A DNA stretch of 64,000 nucleotides from the NCBI RefSeq assembly GCF_023218175.1, contig NZ_JALPTH010000016.1, positions 62,001-126,000 of the forward strand. The letters run 5' to 3'. Under the pieces are notes generated by a model. That model worked only from the letters and a program-made list of their open reading frames with translations, was not told the origin of the DNA and did not search any database. Source of the stretch: Streptomyces lichenis. GTDB taxonomy: Bacteria > Actinomycetota > Actinomycetes > Streptomycetales > Streptomycetaceae. Below are positions 41,453 through 48,024 of the stretch, in pieces (position 1 is the stretch's first letter; each line of letters begins with the position of its first letter). The position numbers and the translations under genes are program-made.

Positions 41453-41491
41453 AAAAAAACGGTTGTGGCGCGGCGGAGCGGTTCCTAGGCT
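41453..41491 (+). promoter_or_regulatory. Promoter of the 41.5-kb structured transcript
   Basis: TTGTGG (41463-41468), a 17-bp spacer and TAGGCT (41486-41491) form a close match to the principal-sigma consensus. An A-tract just before the -35 (AAAAAAA at about 41453-41459) could serve as an UP element. Predicted transcription start is about 41498. Nothing of comparable quality was seen elsewhere in the window except the vapBC-like promoter. Confidence 0.75.
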
Positions 41492-41523
41492 GTGGTGCAC
41501 ACGAGAAAGGAGGTGATCCGGAA

Positions 41524-41562
41524 GTGGTTTCTTTTCGGATGCGTGAGGTGACTGCGGGCTGA
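41524..41562 (+). CDS. 12-codon mini-ORF after a maximal Shine-Dalgarno
   Basis: GTG starts a 12-residue peptide MVSFRMREVTAG ending in TGA at 41560-41562. It lies ten bases after GGAGG within AGAAAGGAGGTGATCC, which pairs with the entire 3' tail of 16S rRNA. Codon use is odd for this genome: GTT, TCT, TTT, CGT and ACT, all T-ending third bases, in 12 codons. It may be a leader peptide or a real small protein. The last codons overlap the left arm of the GTGACTGC stem, so translation would melt that stem, suggesting an attenuation-like coupling. Its function is unknown. Confidence 0.45.
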   Translation: MVSFRMREVTAG

Positions 41563-41626
41563 GGCCTGCCGTCGCACTCTGTGCACATGTCGGCAGGCCT
41601 CCTGCCGCAATACCAAGCAGTCACCG

Positions 41627-41689
41627 ACCCGCGGGTCCGCCGGCACATCCGGCCGGCCTCTCCTCCGGGAGAGAGCAGGACCCGCGGGT
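41627..41689 (+). terminator. Long terminal hairpin of the structured transcript
   Basis: ACCCGCGGGTCC (41627-41638) is perfectly complementary to GGACCCGCGGGT (41678-41689). The loop itself holds smaller stems (CTCTCC/GGAGAG), and TTTC follows. Each arm also contains the self-complementary ACCCGCGGGT, so alternative folds are possible. Confidence 0.6.
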
Positions 41690-41877
41690 TTCTGCGTGTG
41701 CGGGCCCGGGCCCGTGGATTTCCCGGGGCCCCGCCGCCCGGTGCGCCCCGGCGGCCGGCCGCGGCTGAGCCCGTACGACCACGGGCGCCGGAGTGCGCAC
41801 GGCCGATCGCGGTTGAGTACGTGGGTGAGTACGGGAGCCGATCCCCTCGTACAGGCCGGATGGCGAAGATCATCGCC

Positions 41878-42210
41878 ATGAACACCGCACAGACCGCCCC
41901 CCGTCCGGCCCCCGCCCCCACCGCGCCCGCCAGGACCACCGCCACGCGGGTCTTCGGCGGGGTGGGGCTGGTGCTGCTGCTCCCCGCCTTCTGCCTCCAG
42001 ATGCTGACCGCGCTGCTCCAGGCCTTCACCGGGGCGCTGGACCCGCTGCTGGCCGGTGGCGGCGCGCTGTCCTTCTCGGGTCTCACCGGCCTGGCGGCGC
42101 TCTGCTTCAGGGAGCAGGCGATGGCGCCCCGGGTCCGCCGCCGGATGGTGATCGCCCAGTGGGCGCTGCTGGCGGTGGGCTCGGTGCCGTCCTGGGTCGT
42201 GCTGTTCTGA
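41878..42210 (+). CDS. Small two-helix membrane protein
   Basis: A 110-residue protein with a Pro/Ala/Thr-rich start (TAQTAPRPAPAPTAPARTT) and two to three hydrophobic helices (FGGVGLVLLLPAFCLQMLTAL and MVIAQWALLAVGSVPSWVVLF). An in-frame ATG at 41860 would add six residues. It is convergent with pdxH by 20 bp. Function unknown; length and hydrophobicity suggest a small integral membrane protein. Confidence 0.6.
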   Translation: MNTAQTAPRPAPAPTAPARTTATRVFGGVGLVLLLPAFCLQMLTALLQAFTGALDPLLAGGGALSFSGLTGLAALCFREQAMAPRVRRRMVIAQWALLAVGSVPSWVVLF

Positions 42211-42229
42211 CGGCCGTACGGGCAGTACG

Positions 42230-42922
42230 TCAGGGGGAGAGCCGCTCCACCCGCCAGGCGCCCTCTCCGCCCGGGCCCCCGTCCTCGTGGACGTACCGCA
42301 GCCGGTCGTGCAGCCGGTTCTCGTGGCCCTGCCAGAACTCCACCGCCCGCGGGGTGACCCGGAAGCCGCCCCAGTCCGGCGGCACCGGGACCTGCTCGCC
42401 CTCCGGATGGCGCGCGGCCAACTCCTCGTAACGCGCCATCAGTTCGCCCCGGGAGCCGATCACCGAGGACTGGGCGCTGGCCCAGGCGCCGAGCTGGGAG
42501 CCGTGCGGGCGGGTGCGGAAGTAGGCGGCGGTCTCGTCCCGGCCGACCCGGGCGGCGGTGCCGGTGACGATGACCTGGCGGGCCACCGGGTGCCAGGGGA
42601 AGAGCAGGGCGATCGACGGGTTGGCGGCCAGCTCCCTGCCCTTGCGGGAACCGTAGTTGGTGTAGAAGACGAAGCCCCGCTCGTCGTAGTGCTTGAGCAG
42701 CACCGTGCGGGAGGAGGGGTGGCCGTCGGGGGTCGCGGTGGAGACCACCATGGCGTTCGGCTCGTGGATCGCCGGGGTCTTGGCCGCGTCCTCGAACCAG
42801 CGGGCGAACTGGCTCATCGGATCGGCTGCGAGGTCCTGCTCGGCGAGTTCGGCGGTGCGGTACTGCTCGCGCATCTCGGCGGGGTCCAGGGCGGCGTCGC
42901 GGGCTTCGGTCACGGGGCCCAT
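42230..42922 (-). CDS. pdxH: Pyridoxamine 5'-phosphate oxidase
   Basis: A 230-residue PNPOx, which oxidises pyridoxine/pyridoxamine 5'-phosphate to PLP using FMN. All family motifs are visible: EPNAMVVSTATPDGHPSSR, GFVFYTNYGSRKGRELAANP (FMN and substrate), QVIVTGTAARV and the C-terminal RLHDRLRY with active-site Arg residues. This is the genuine pdxH, as opposed to the divergent family member at 12.3 kb. It is divergent from the citrate synthase-like gene by 279 bp. Start ATG at 42922. Confidence 0.95.
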   Translation of the reverse strand: MGPVTEARDAALDPAEMREQYRTAELAEQDLAADPMSQFARWFEDAAKTPAIHEPNAMVVSTATPDGHPSSRTVLLKHYDERGFVFYTNYGSRKGRELAANPSIALLFPWHPVARQVIVTGTAARVGRDETAAYFRTRPHGSQLGAWASAQSSVIGSRGELMARYEELAARHPEGEQVPVPPDWGGFRVTPRAVEFWQGHENRLHDRLRYVHEDGGPGGEGAWRVERLSP

Positions 42923-43201
42923 CCTGCCGCAGCGGGGCGGCCGAGCGGACGGGCAGGCCCATTCTGCCCACCGGCGGCGGCGGTCAACCCCCGCCGCGAA
43001 ATCCGCACAGTGTGCCGGATGTCACGCTTCCCCGCATCGGCGGAAGCGGACAGACTCATGGGCTGGGACGTTGTCGCATCCCCCCATTCCCCGCCGCGGG
43101 CCGCACGGGACGGCCACCGCCCGGCCGGGGTGCGTCGGGGCCGTGCGACCCGCGCCCACCCCGCCGTAGCACCCTGCGTCCACCACACGAGGAGCCGCCT
43201 G

Positions 43202-44302
43202 ATGTCCGACTTCGTACCCGGACTCGAAGGAGTCGTCGCGTTCGAGACGGAGATCGCCGAACCGGACAAGGAGGGCGGCGCGCTGCGGTACCGCGGCGTC
43301 GACATCGAGGACCTGGTCGGCCATGTCTCCTTCGGCAACGTGTGGGGGCTGCTGGTGGACGGGGCGTTCAACCCCGGTCTGCCGCCCGCCGAGCCGTTCC
43401 CGATCCCGGTGCACTCCGGGGACATCCGGGTCGACGTGCAGTCCGCGCTGGCCATGCTCGCCCCGGTGTGGGGCCTGAGGCCGCTGCTGGACATCAGCGA
43501 GGAGCAGGCCCGCGACGACCTGGCCCGCGCGGCGGTGATGGCGCTGTCCTACGTGGCGCAGTCCGCGCGCGGGCAGGGGCTGCCGATGGTCCCGCAGAAC
43601 GAGATCGACAAGGCGCGGTCGGTGGTCGAGCGGTTCATGATCCGCTGGCGCGGTGAGCCCGACCCCAAGCACGTCAAGGCCGTGGACGCGTACTGGACCT
43701 CGGCGGCGGAGCACGGGATGAACGCCTCCACGTTCACCGCCCGGGTGATCGCCTCCACCGGCGCGGACGTGGCCGCGGCGCTGTCCGGCGCGGTGGGCGC
43801 GATGTCCGGTCCGCTGCACGGCGGGGCGCCGTCCCGGGTGCTGGGCATGATCGAGGAGATCGAGCGCGAGGGCGACGCGGCGGCGTGGGTGCGCCGGGCG
43901 CTGGACCGCGGTGAGCGGCTGATGGGTTTCGGCCACCGCGTCTACCGCGCCGAGGACCCGCGCGCCCGGGTGCTGCGCCGCACCGCCCGCGAGCTGGGCG
44001 CGCCGCGCTTCGAGGTGGCGGAGGCGCTGGAGAAGGCCGCGCTGGAGGAGCTGCACAACCGCCGCCCGGACCGGGTGCTGGCGACGAACGTGGAGTTCTG
44101 GGCGGCGATCACGCTGGACTTCGCGGAGGTCCCGGCGCACATGTTCACCTCGATGTTCACCTGCGCCCGCACCGCGGGCTGGAGCGCGCACATCCTGGAG
44201 CAGAAGCGCACCGGCCGCCTGGTCCGCCCCTCCGCCCGCTACACCGGCCCGAGCACCCGCAGCCCCCAGGACATCCCGGGGTACGCGGAGATCGGCGACT
44301 GA
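43202..44302 (+). CDS. Citrate synthase-like protein (citrate synthase 2)
   Basis: A 366-residue member of the citrate synthase family. The substrate histidine motifs are HGMNASTF and GFGHRVYRAEDPRARVL, both intact. The third catalytic position, normally Asp in N-V-D-F, reads ATNVEFWAAI, so Glu replaces Asp, and the small residues after it differ. The family member of S. coelicolor at this locus is also annotated citrate synthase-like. It may be a 2-methylcitrate-type or non-catalytic enzyme. Start ATG follows GAGGAG; a terminator hairpin follows the stop. Confidence 0.87.
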   Translation: MSDFVPGLEGVVAFETEIAEPDKEGGALRYRGVDIEDLVGHVSFGNVWGLLVDGAFNPGLPPAEPFPIPVHSGDIRVDVQSALAMLAPVWGLRPLLDISEEQARDDLARAAVMALSYVAQSARGQGLPMVPQNEIDKARSVVERFMIRWRGEPDPKHVKAVDAYWTSAAEHGMNASTFTARVIASTGADVAAALSGAVGAMSGPLHGGAPSRVLGMIEEIEREGDAAAWVRRALDRGERLMGFGHRVYRAEDPRARVLRRTARELGAPRFEVAEALEKAALEELHNRRPDRVLATNVEFWAAITLDFAEVPAHMFTSMFTCARTAGWSAHILEQKRTGRLVRPSARYTGPSTRSPQDIPGYAEIGD

Positions 44303-44329
44303 CGTCGGCCTGAGGACGTGAGTACGTGT

Positions 44330-44360
44330 GGGGGCGCCGCCCGGGGAGGGCGGCGCCCCC
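44330..44360 (+). terminator. Terminator after citrate synthase-like gene
   Basis: A perfect 13-bp stem GGGGGCGCCGCCC/GGGCGGCGCCCCC with a 5-nt loop followed by TTC. It lies 28 bp after the stop and also faces the convergent PIN-toxin gene. Confidence 0.8.
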
Positions 44361-44408
44361 TTCGGGCACCCGCCGGGCCGACGACGCGACCCCGGCTGCG
44401 GACCGGCG

Positions 44409-44810
44409 TCAGACGGCCACGAGAGAGACGCGTTCGCCGCAGAGTCGGTCCATGTCGTCCAGGTCGGAGGTCAACATCACCACGGGAGGCTCTTGCCGGA
44501 GAGCCGCCTCGGCCACGGTCGCGTCGATGGCGTACTTGTGGCCGTGCAGACCGGCCCCGATGAGCAGCCGGGCGGCAGTCCTGGCGGACTGCTCGGTGAC
44601 CGGCTCGACCTTGATGCGGGACAGCAGCCAGTTGAGGCGAGGCATGTTCACCTTGGCGTGCATAACCTCGATGATCGTGTTGGCGGAGATGGCGACAGTG
44701 GCTCCGGCCCGCCAATAGACCCGAAGTCGCGCCATGACCTTGCGGTCTTCCGCGATCGCCGCCGAAAGGCCCTGCGAGTCCAAGAAGATGATGCCAAGGG
44801 GGGTGGTCAC
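44409..44810 (-). CDS. PIN-domain RNase toxin (VapC-like), second copy
   Basis: A 133-residue PIN protein with acidic residues in IIFLDSQGLSAA, TIIEVMHAKVN, HKYAIDATVAEAAL and MLTSDLDDM. It overlaps its antitoxin gene by 4 bp. It is a paralogue of the toxin at 13.56 kb (shared LLSRIKVEPVTE-like text and AGLHGHKYAIDA). The codon mix is less GC3-biased than the neighbouring metabolic genes, consistent with acquisition. The target RNA is unknown. Confidence 0.88.
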   Translation of the reverse strand: MTTPLGIIFLDSQGLSAAIAEDRKVMARLRVYWRAGATVAISANTIIEVMHAKVNMPRLNWLLSRIKVEPVTEQSARTAARLLIGAGLHGHKYAIDATVAEAALRQEPPVVMLTSDLDDMDRLCGERVSLVAV

Positions 44811-45082
44811 GCGGCCCTCGCAGTGGTGGTTCCAGCCAGGGCCTCACGCTCACGCTGCCTCTTCAGGGCCGCTTCCAGCTCCTCCTGGGCTTCCGCCAGC
44901 TCTTCCTCGGTGAAAGCACCATGCTCCGCTTCGTAGCGGTCCAGTTCCTGACCCAGGAGTTCATGCCGCACCCGCCGGGCCACCGCCTCCGCCACGTAGG
45001 CGGACACGTTGTCCGTGAGCTTCTTGACCTCCTCCAGGTACTCGGTGGGGATGGTCACCGTGACGCGCGTCGTCTCAGCCAT
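44807..45082 (-). CDS. Ribbon-helix-helix antitoxin (VapB-like), second copy
   Basis: A 91-residue antitoxin. The RHH part is RVTVTIPTEYLEEVKKLTD, then VSAYVAEAVARRVRHELL; an acidic C-terminal helix (TEEELAEAQEELEAALKR) should bind the toxin. Start ATG at 45082. The promoter region just upstream carries three GCATACC half-sites, two of which form a perfect palindrome, suggesting autorepression. Divergent from the paralogous pair at 13.3 kb in sequence but the same layout. Confidence 0.88.
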   Translation of the reverse strand: MAETTRVTVTIPTEYLEEVKKLTDNVSAYVAEAVARRVRHELLGQELDRYEAEHGAFTEEELAEAQEELEAALKRQREREALAGTTTARAA

Positions 45083-45089
45083 GCGATCA

Positions 45090-45121
45090 GCATACCGTCC
45101 ACCTGCATACCCAAGGTATGC
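45090..45121 (-). promoter_or_regulatory. Operator with three GCATACC half-sites
   Basis: GCATACC occurs at 45090-45096 and 45105-45111 and in inverted orientation at 45115-45121 (GGTATGC). The last two make a perfect 7-bp palindrome with a 3-bp spacer. The array begins 8 bp upstream of the antitoxin ATG and lies between it and the end of the TetR gene, as expected of an RHH antitoxin operator. Confidence 0.65.
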
Positions 45122-45122
45122 A

Positions 45123-45716
45123 TTAACGTTTCAGCGCCTCCTCCACGATCCGCCCCCACTCCACGACCACCCGCTCCCGGCGGGCCGTGTCGTCGGTGAG
45201 GAGGTTGGCGAGGCCCAGGCCGCGGGCCATGTCCAGCAGGCCCTGGACGGTCTCGCGGACGCCGGGGCGGGACTCGTCGGCGGCGAGGAGGTCCACGGCG
45301 ATGCGGTGGGTCTCGCGGCCGACACGGGCCTCCAGCTCGGTGACCCGGTCGCGGAGCTGCGGTTCGTCGGAGGCGGCGACCCAGAGGTGGAGGGCGGCGC
45401 GGAAGAGGGGGCCGGTGTAGAGGTCGACCAGGGCGGCGACGGTCTCGGGGCGGGTGCGCACCGGGAGGGTGCGCAGGGCGTGCGAGCGCTCCTCGGCGAC
45501 GTACTCCACCGCCGCGGTGAACAGGTCCTCCCGGGTGGGGAAGTGGTGCTGGGCGGCGCCCCGGGAGACCCCGGCCCGCTCGGCGACCACCGCGACCGTG
45601 GAGCCCGCCCAGCCGCGGTCGGCCAGGCAGGACACGGCCGCTTCCAGGAGCCGCTGCCGGGTGGCCCGGCTGCGGTCCTGCTTCGGCCCCCTGGCCGGGT
45701 CGGTCACCACGCCCAT
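45123..45716 (-). CDS. TetR-family regulator at the end of the acyl-CoA operon
   Basis: A 197-residue TetR. The N-terminal HTH region is STVAVVAERAGVSRGAAQHHF; the C-terminal part has the ligand-pocket helices of regulators of acyl-CoA catabolism (FRAALHLWVAASDEPQLRDR). It lies 51 bp after the enoyl-CoA hydratase gene, on the same strand, as the last gene of the catabolic operon. It is the likely repressor of the operon, acting at the CAAGC-N2-GCTTG site near 54.25 kb (inference). Confidence 0.88.
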   Translation of the reverse strand: MGVVTDPARGPKQDRSRATRQRLLEAAVSCLADRGWAGSTVAVVAERAGVSRGAAQHHFPTREDLFTAAVEYVAEERSHALRTLPVRTRPETVAALVDLYTGPLFRAALHLWVAASDEPQLRDRVTELEARVGRETHRIAVDLLAADESRPGVRETVQGLLDMARGLGLANLLTDDTARRERVVVEWGRIVEEALKR

Positions 45717-45767
45717 GTCACCACACCCATGCCGACCCCCATGTCACCACCCGTACGGGCTCCCGTG

Positions 45768-46505
45768 TCACAACACCCACACGGGGTCCCGTCGTTCGAG
45801 GAACGCTGTCATGCCCTCGCGGGCCTCCGCCGAGGCGAAGAGCGAGGCCGAGCGCTGCACGAGGTCCTCCGCGTCGCGCTCGAACATCTCCAGCACCCTA
45901 GCCGTGACCAGCCGCTTGGCCTCCGCCAGCCCTCGCGGCGAGGCCCGGCGCATCCCGTCCAGGATGGCGGCGAGGGCCTTGTCGGCGTCGTCGGGGGCGA
46001 GGGTGACCAGCCCGATACGGGCCGCCTCGGCCGCGTCGAACCGCTCCCCGGTGAGGTAGTAGCGGGCGGCGGCGCGCGGCTCCAGCCGGGGCAGCAGGGT
46101 GAGCGAGATGACCGAGGGCGCCACCCCGATCCGTACCTCGGACAGCGCGAAGTCCGCCTCGGGCCCGGCCACCGCCACATCGCAGGCGGCCAGCAGCCCG
46201 AGCCCGCCCGCGCGGACGTGCCCGGTCACCCGGGCCACCACCGGCTTGGGCAGCTCAACGATCTGCCGCAGCAGCGAGACGAAGGTGTACGGGTTGGGCG
46301 GGGCCTTGAGGTCGGCGCCCGCGCTGAAGGTGTTGCCGGTGTGGGTCAGCACCACCGCCCGTACCGCCCGGTCCTTGCCGCACTCGGCCAGCGCGGTCGA
46401 CAGCTCGGCGACCAGCGCCGCGGAGAGCGCGTTGCGACTGGCCGGTGCGTCCAGGGCCAGGGTGGTGACACCGCGCTCGTGCGCGGTGGTGACATGACCG
46501 CTCAT
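45768..46505 (-). CDS. Enoyl-CoA hydratase/isomerase-family protein
   Basis: A 245-residue crotonase-fold enzyme. The oxyanion loops are GNTFSAGADLK and GHVRAGGLGLLAACDVAVA; LSEVRIGVAPSVIS holds the general-acid Glu region. The role is hydration of an unsaturated acyl-CoA in branched-chain or terpenoid degradation. The ATG overlaps by ATGA the stop codon of a degraded ligase frame upstream, showing that a functional ligase gene once was coupled here. Confidence 0.9.
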   Translation of the reverse strand: MSGHVTTAHERGVTTLALDAPASRNALSAALVAELSTALAECGKDRAVRAVVLTHTGNTFSAGADLKAPPNPYTFVSLLRQIVELPKPVVARVTGHVRAGGLGLLAACDVAVAGPEADFALSEVRIGVAPSVISLTLLPRLEPRAAARYYLTGERFDAAEAARIGLVTLAPDDADKALAAILDGMRRASPRGLAEAKRLVTARVLEMFERDAEDLVQRSASLFASAEAREGMTAFLERRDPVWVL

Positions 46506-46645
46506 GTGTACTCACGCTCCCTCGGTTCGCGTCTCGGGATCGTCCCGGACGCCGCCCTCCGCGCGCCGCCGGTGGACGCGGCGGCGCGGCGGATCCTCTT
46601 GTACGGAGCGACCTGCCCCGCGAGGGAGGCGATGATGTCTGGTCG
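46502..46645 (-). pseudogene. C-terminal remnant of an acyl-CoA (4-coumarate-type) ligase
   Basis: The minus frame ending at 46502 reads DIIASLAGQVAPYKRIRR, then RRAASGTIPRREPRERE. This aligns with the C-terminal end of ANL-superfamily acyl-CoA ligases (VAPYK--RR, then PR-ASGKILRRELRERE). The catalytic lysine position is Thr (SGT instead of SGK) and both Leu residues are Pro, consistent with decay. The other ~450 residues are gone. The remaining 46646-46864 has an open frame with CxxC pairs but no recognisable domain. Confidence 0.6.
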
Positions 46646-46864
46646 GCCGCCCGGGGTGTCAGGTGGATACGGGCCGGGGGCCCGCCGGGGCGGCTGTCCG
46701 CAGCCGGGCCGGCACCGGGAGCAGTACGGCGCGCCGGCACGGCTCGCTGGTCCGCGTCCGCCGTTCCCGCGGTGTGGCGCCCGGACCTCCGGCCAGTGCC
46801 CGACGGTCCACTCGCGGAAGGCCGGATACTCGCAGCCCGCGCAGGTGATCGGGACGACCTGTGA

Positions 46865-48022
46865 TCAGTACGACTTGGGCAGGCCCAGGGTCTGGTGGGA
46901 GACGTAGTTGAGGATCATCTCCCGGCTGACCGGGGCGATCCGCGCCACCCGGGAGGCGGTGATCAGCTCGGCCAGCCCGAACTCGCGGGTCAGCCCGTTG
47001 CCGCCGAGGGTGTGCACGGCCTGGTCCACCGCCCGTACACAGGCCTCCCCGGCCGCGTACTTGGCCATGTTGGCCGCCTCGCCCGCGCCGAGGTCGTCGC
47101 CCGCGTCATAGAGGTGGGCCGCCTTCTGCATCATCAACCGGGCCAGCTCCAGCTCGATATGGGCCTGCGCGAGCGGATGGGCGATGGCCTGGTGGGCGCC
47201 GATCGGGGTCTTCCAGACCTGGCGCTCCTTGGCGTAGCCGAGGGCCTTGGCGAGCGCGTGGCGGCCCATGCCGACGGCGAACGCGGCGGTCATGATGCGT
47301 TCCGGGTTGAGGCCGGCGAACAGCTGGAGCAGCCCCGCGTCCTCGTCCCCGACCAGGGCGTCGGCGGGCAGCCGTACGTCGTCCAGCACCAGCTCGAACT
47401 GACGCTCGTGGGCGCGCAGTTCCATGTCGATGGCGCGGCGCTGGAAGCCCTGCGCGTCCCGGGGGACGACGAACAGACAGGGCTTCAGCTTCCCTGTGCG
47501 GGCGTCCTCGGTGCGGCCGACGATCAGGGTGGACTCGGCGATGTCCACGCCCGAGACGAACACCTTGCGCCCGGTGAGCAGCCAGCCGCCGCCGTCCGGA
47601 TCGCGCCGAGCGGTGGTGGTGATCCGGTGCGAGTTGGACCCGGCGTCCGGCTCGGTGATGCCGAAGGCCATGGTCCGGCTGCCGTCCGCCAGCCCCGGCA
47701 GCCAGCGGGCCTTCTGCTCCTCGGTGCCGAAGCGGGCGATCACCGTGCCGCAGATCGCGGGCGAGACGATCATCATCAGCAGGGGGCATCCGGCGGCGCC
47801 CAGTTCCTCCAGTACGAGGGAGAGTTCGGTCATGCCGCCGCCCCCGCCGCCGTACTCCTCGGGCAGGTTGACGCCCAGATAGCCGAGCTTCCCGGCCTCC
47901 GCCCAAACGGCGTCCCGCTCCTCCGCCGCATGGGTGCGGCCGTGCCGGGCGCCGAACGCGGCGACGGCGGCCCGTAGCGCGGACTGCTCCTCGGTCTCCA
48001 CCACGGCATTGCTGCTGGTCAC
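46865..48022 (-). CDS. Acyl-CoA dehydrogenase
   Basis: A 385-residue flavoenzyme that makes an alpha-beta double bond in acyl-CoA. The family motifs are FGITEPDAGSNSHRITTTA (FAD/substrate loop), GRKVFVSGVDIAE and the C-terminal QAVHTLGGNGLTREFGLAEL. Start is the GTG at 48022, 2 bp from the carboxylase stop, so it is cotranscribed. Given the carboxylase and AtuA partners, the substrate is likely a citronellyl- or isovaleryl-type branched acyl-CoA. Confidence 0.93.
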   Translation of the reverse strand: MTSSNAVVETEEQSALRAAVAAFGARHGRTHAAEERDAVWAEAGKLGYLGVNLPEEYGGGGGGMTELSLVLEELGAAGCPLLMMIVSPAICGTVIARFGTEEQKARWLPGLADGSRTMAFGITEPDAGSNSHRITTTARRDPDGGGWLLTGRKVFVSGVDIAESTLIVGRTEDARTGKLKPCLFVVPRDAQGFQRRAIDMELRAHERQFELVLDDVRLPADALVGDEDAGLLQLFAGLNPERIMTAAFAVGMGRHALAKALGYAKERQVWKTPIGAHQAIAHPLAQAHIELELARLMMQKAAHLYDAGDDLGAGEAANMAKYAAGEACVRAVDQAVHTLGGNGLTREFGLAELITASRVARIAPVSREMILNYVSHQTLGLPKSY

Positions 48023-48024
48023 GG

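Larger units (their letters stand above)
41498..41695 (+). ncRNA. Structured small transcript of unknown function
   Basis: Starting at the predicted start site, ~200 nt contain several perfect nested inverted repeats: ATCCG/CGGAT (41516-41520 with 41536-41540), GTGACTGC/GCAGTCAC (41548-41555 with 41617-41624) enclosing AGGCCTGCCG/CGGCAGGCCT (41562-41571 with 41591-41600), and a 12-bp terminal stem (41627-41638 with 41678-41689) followed by TTTC. A 16-base perfect complement to the 16S rRNA 3' tail lies at 41504-41519, before a 12-codon ORF. I do not recognise this as a known RNA family; the C-run loops of 6C RNA are absent. Confidence 0.6.

Noticed and set aside
41498..41695. 6C RNA family or a cobalamin/other riboswitch
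   Set aside because: No C-run hairpin loops typical of 6C RNA and no conserved riboswitch core could be recognised. The element was left as an unassigned structured RNA.
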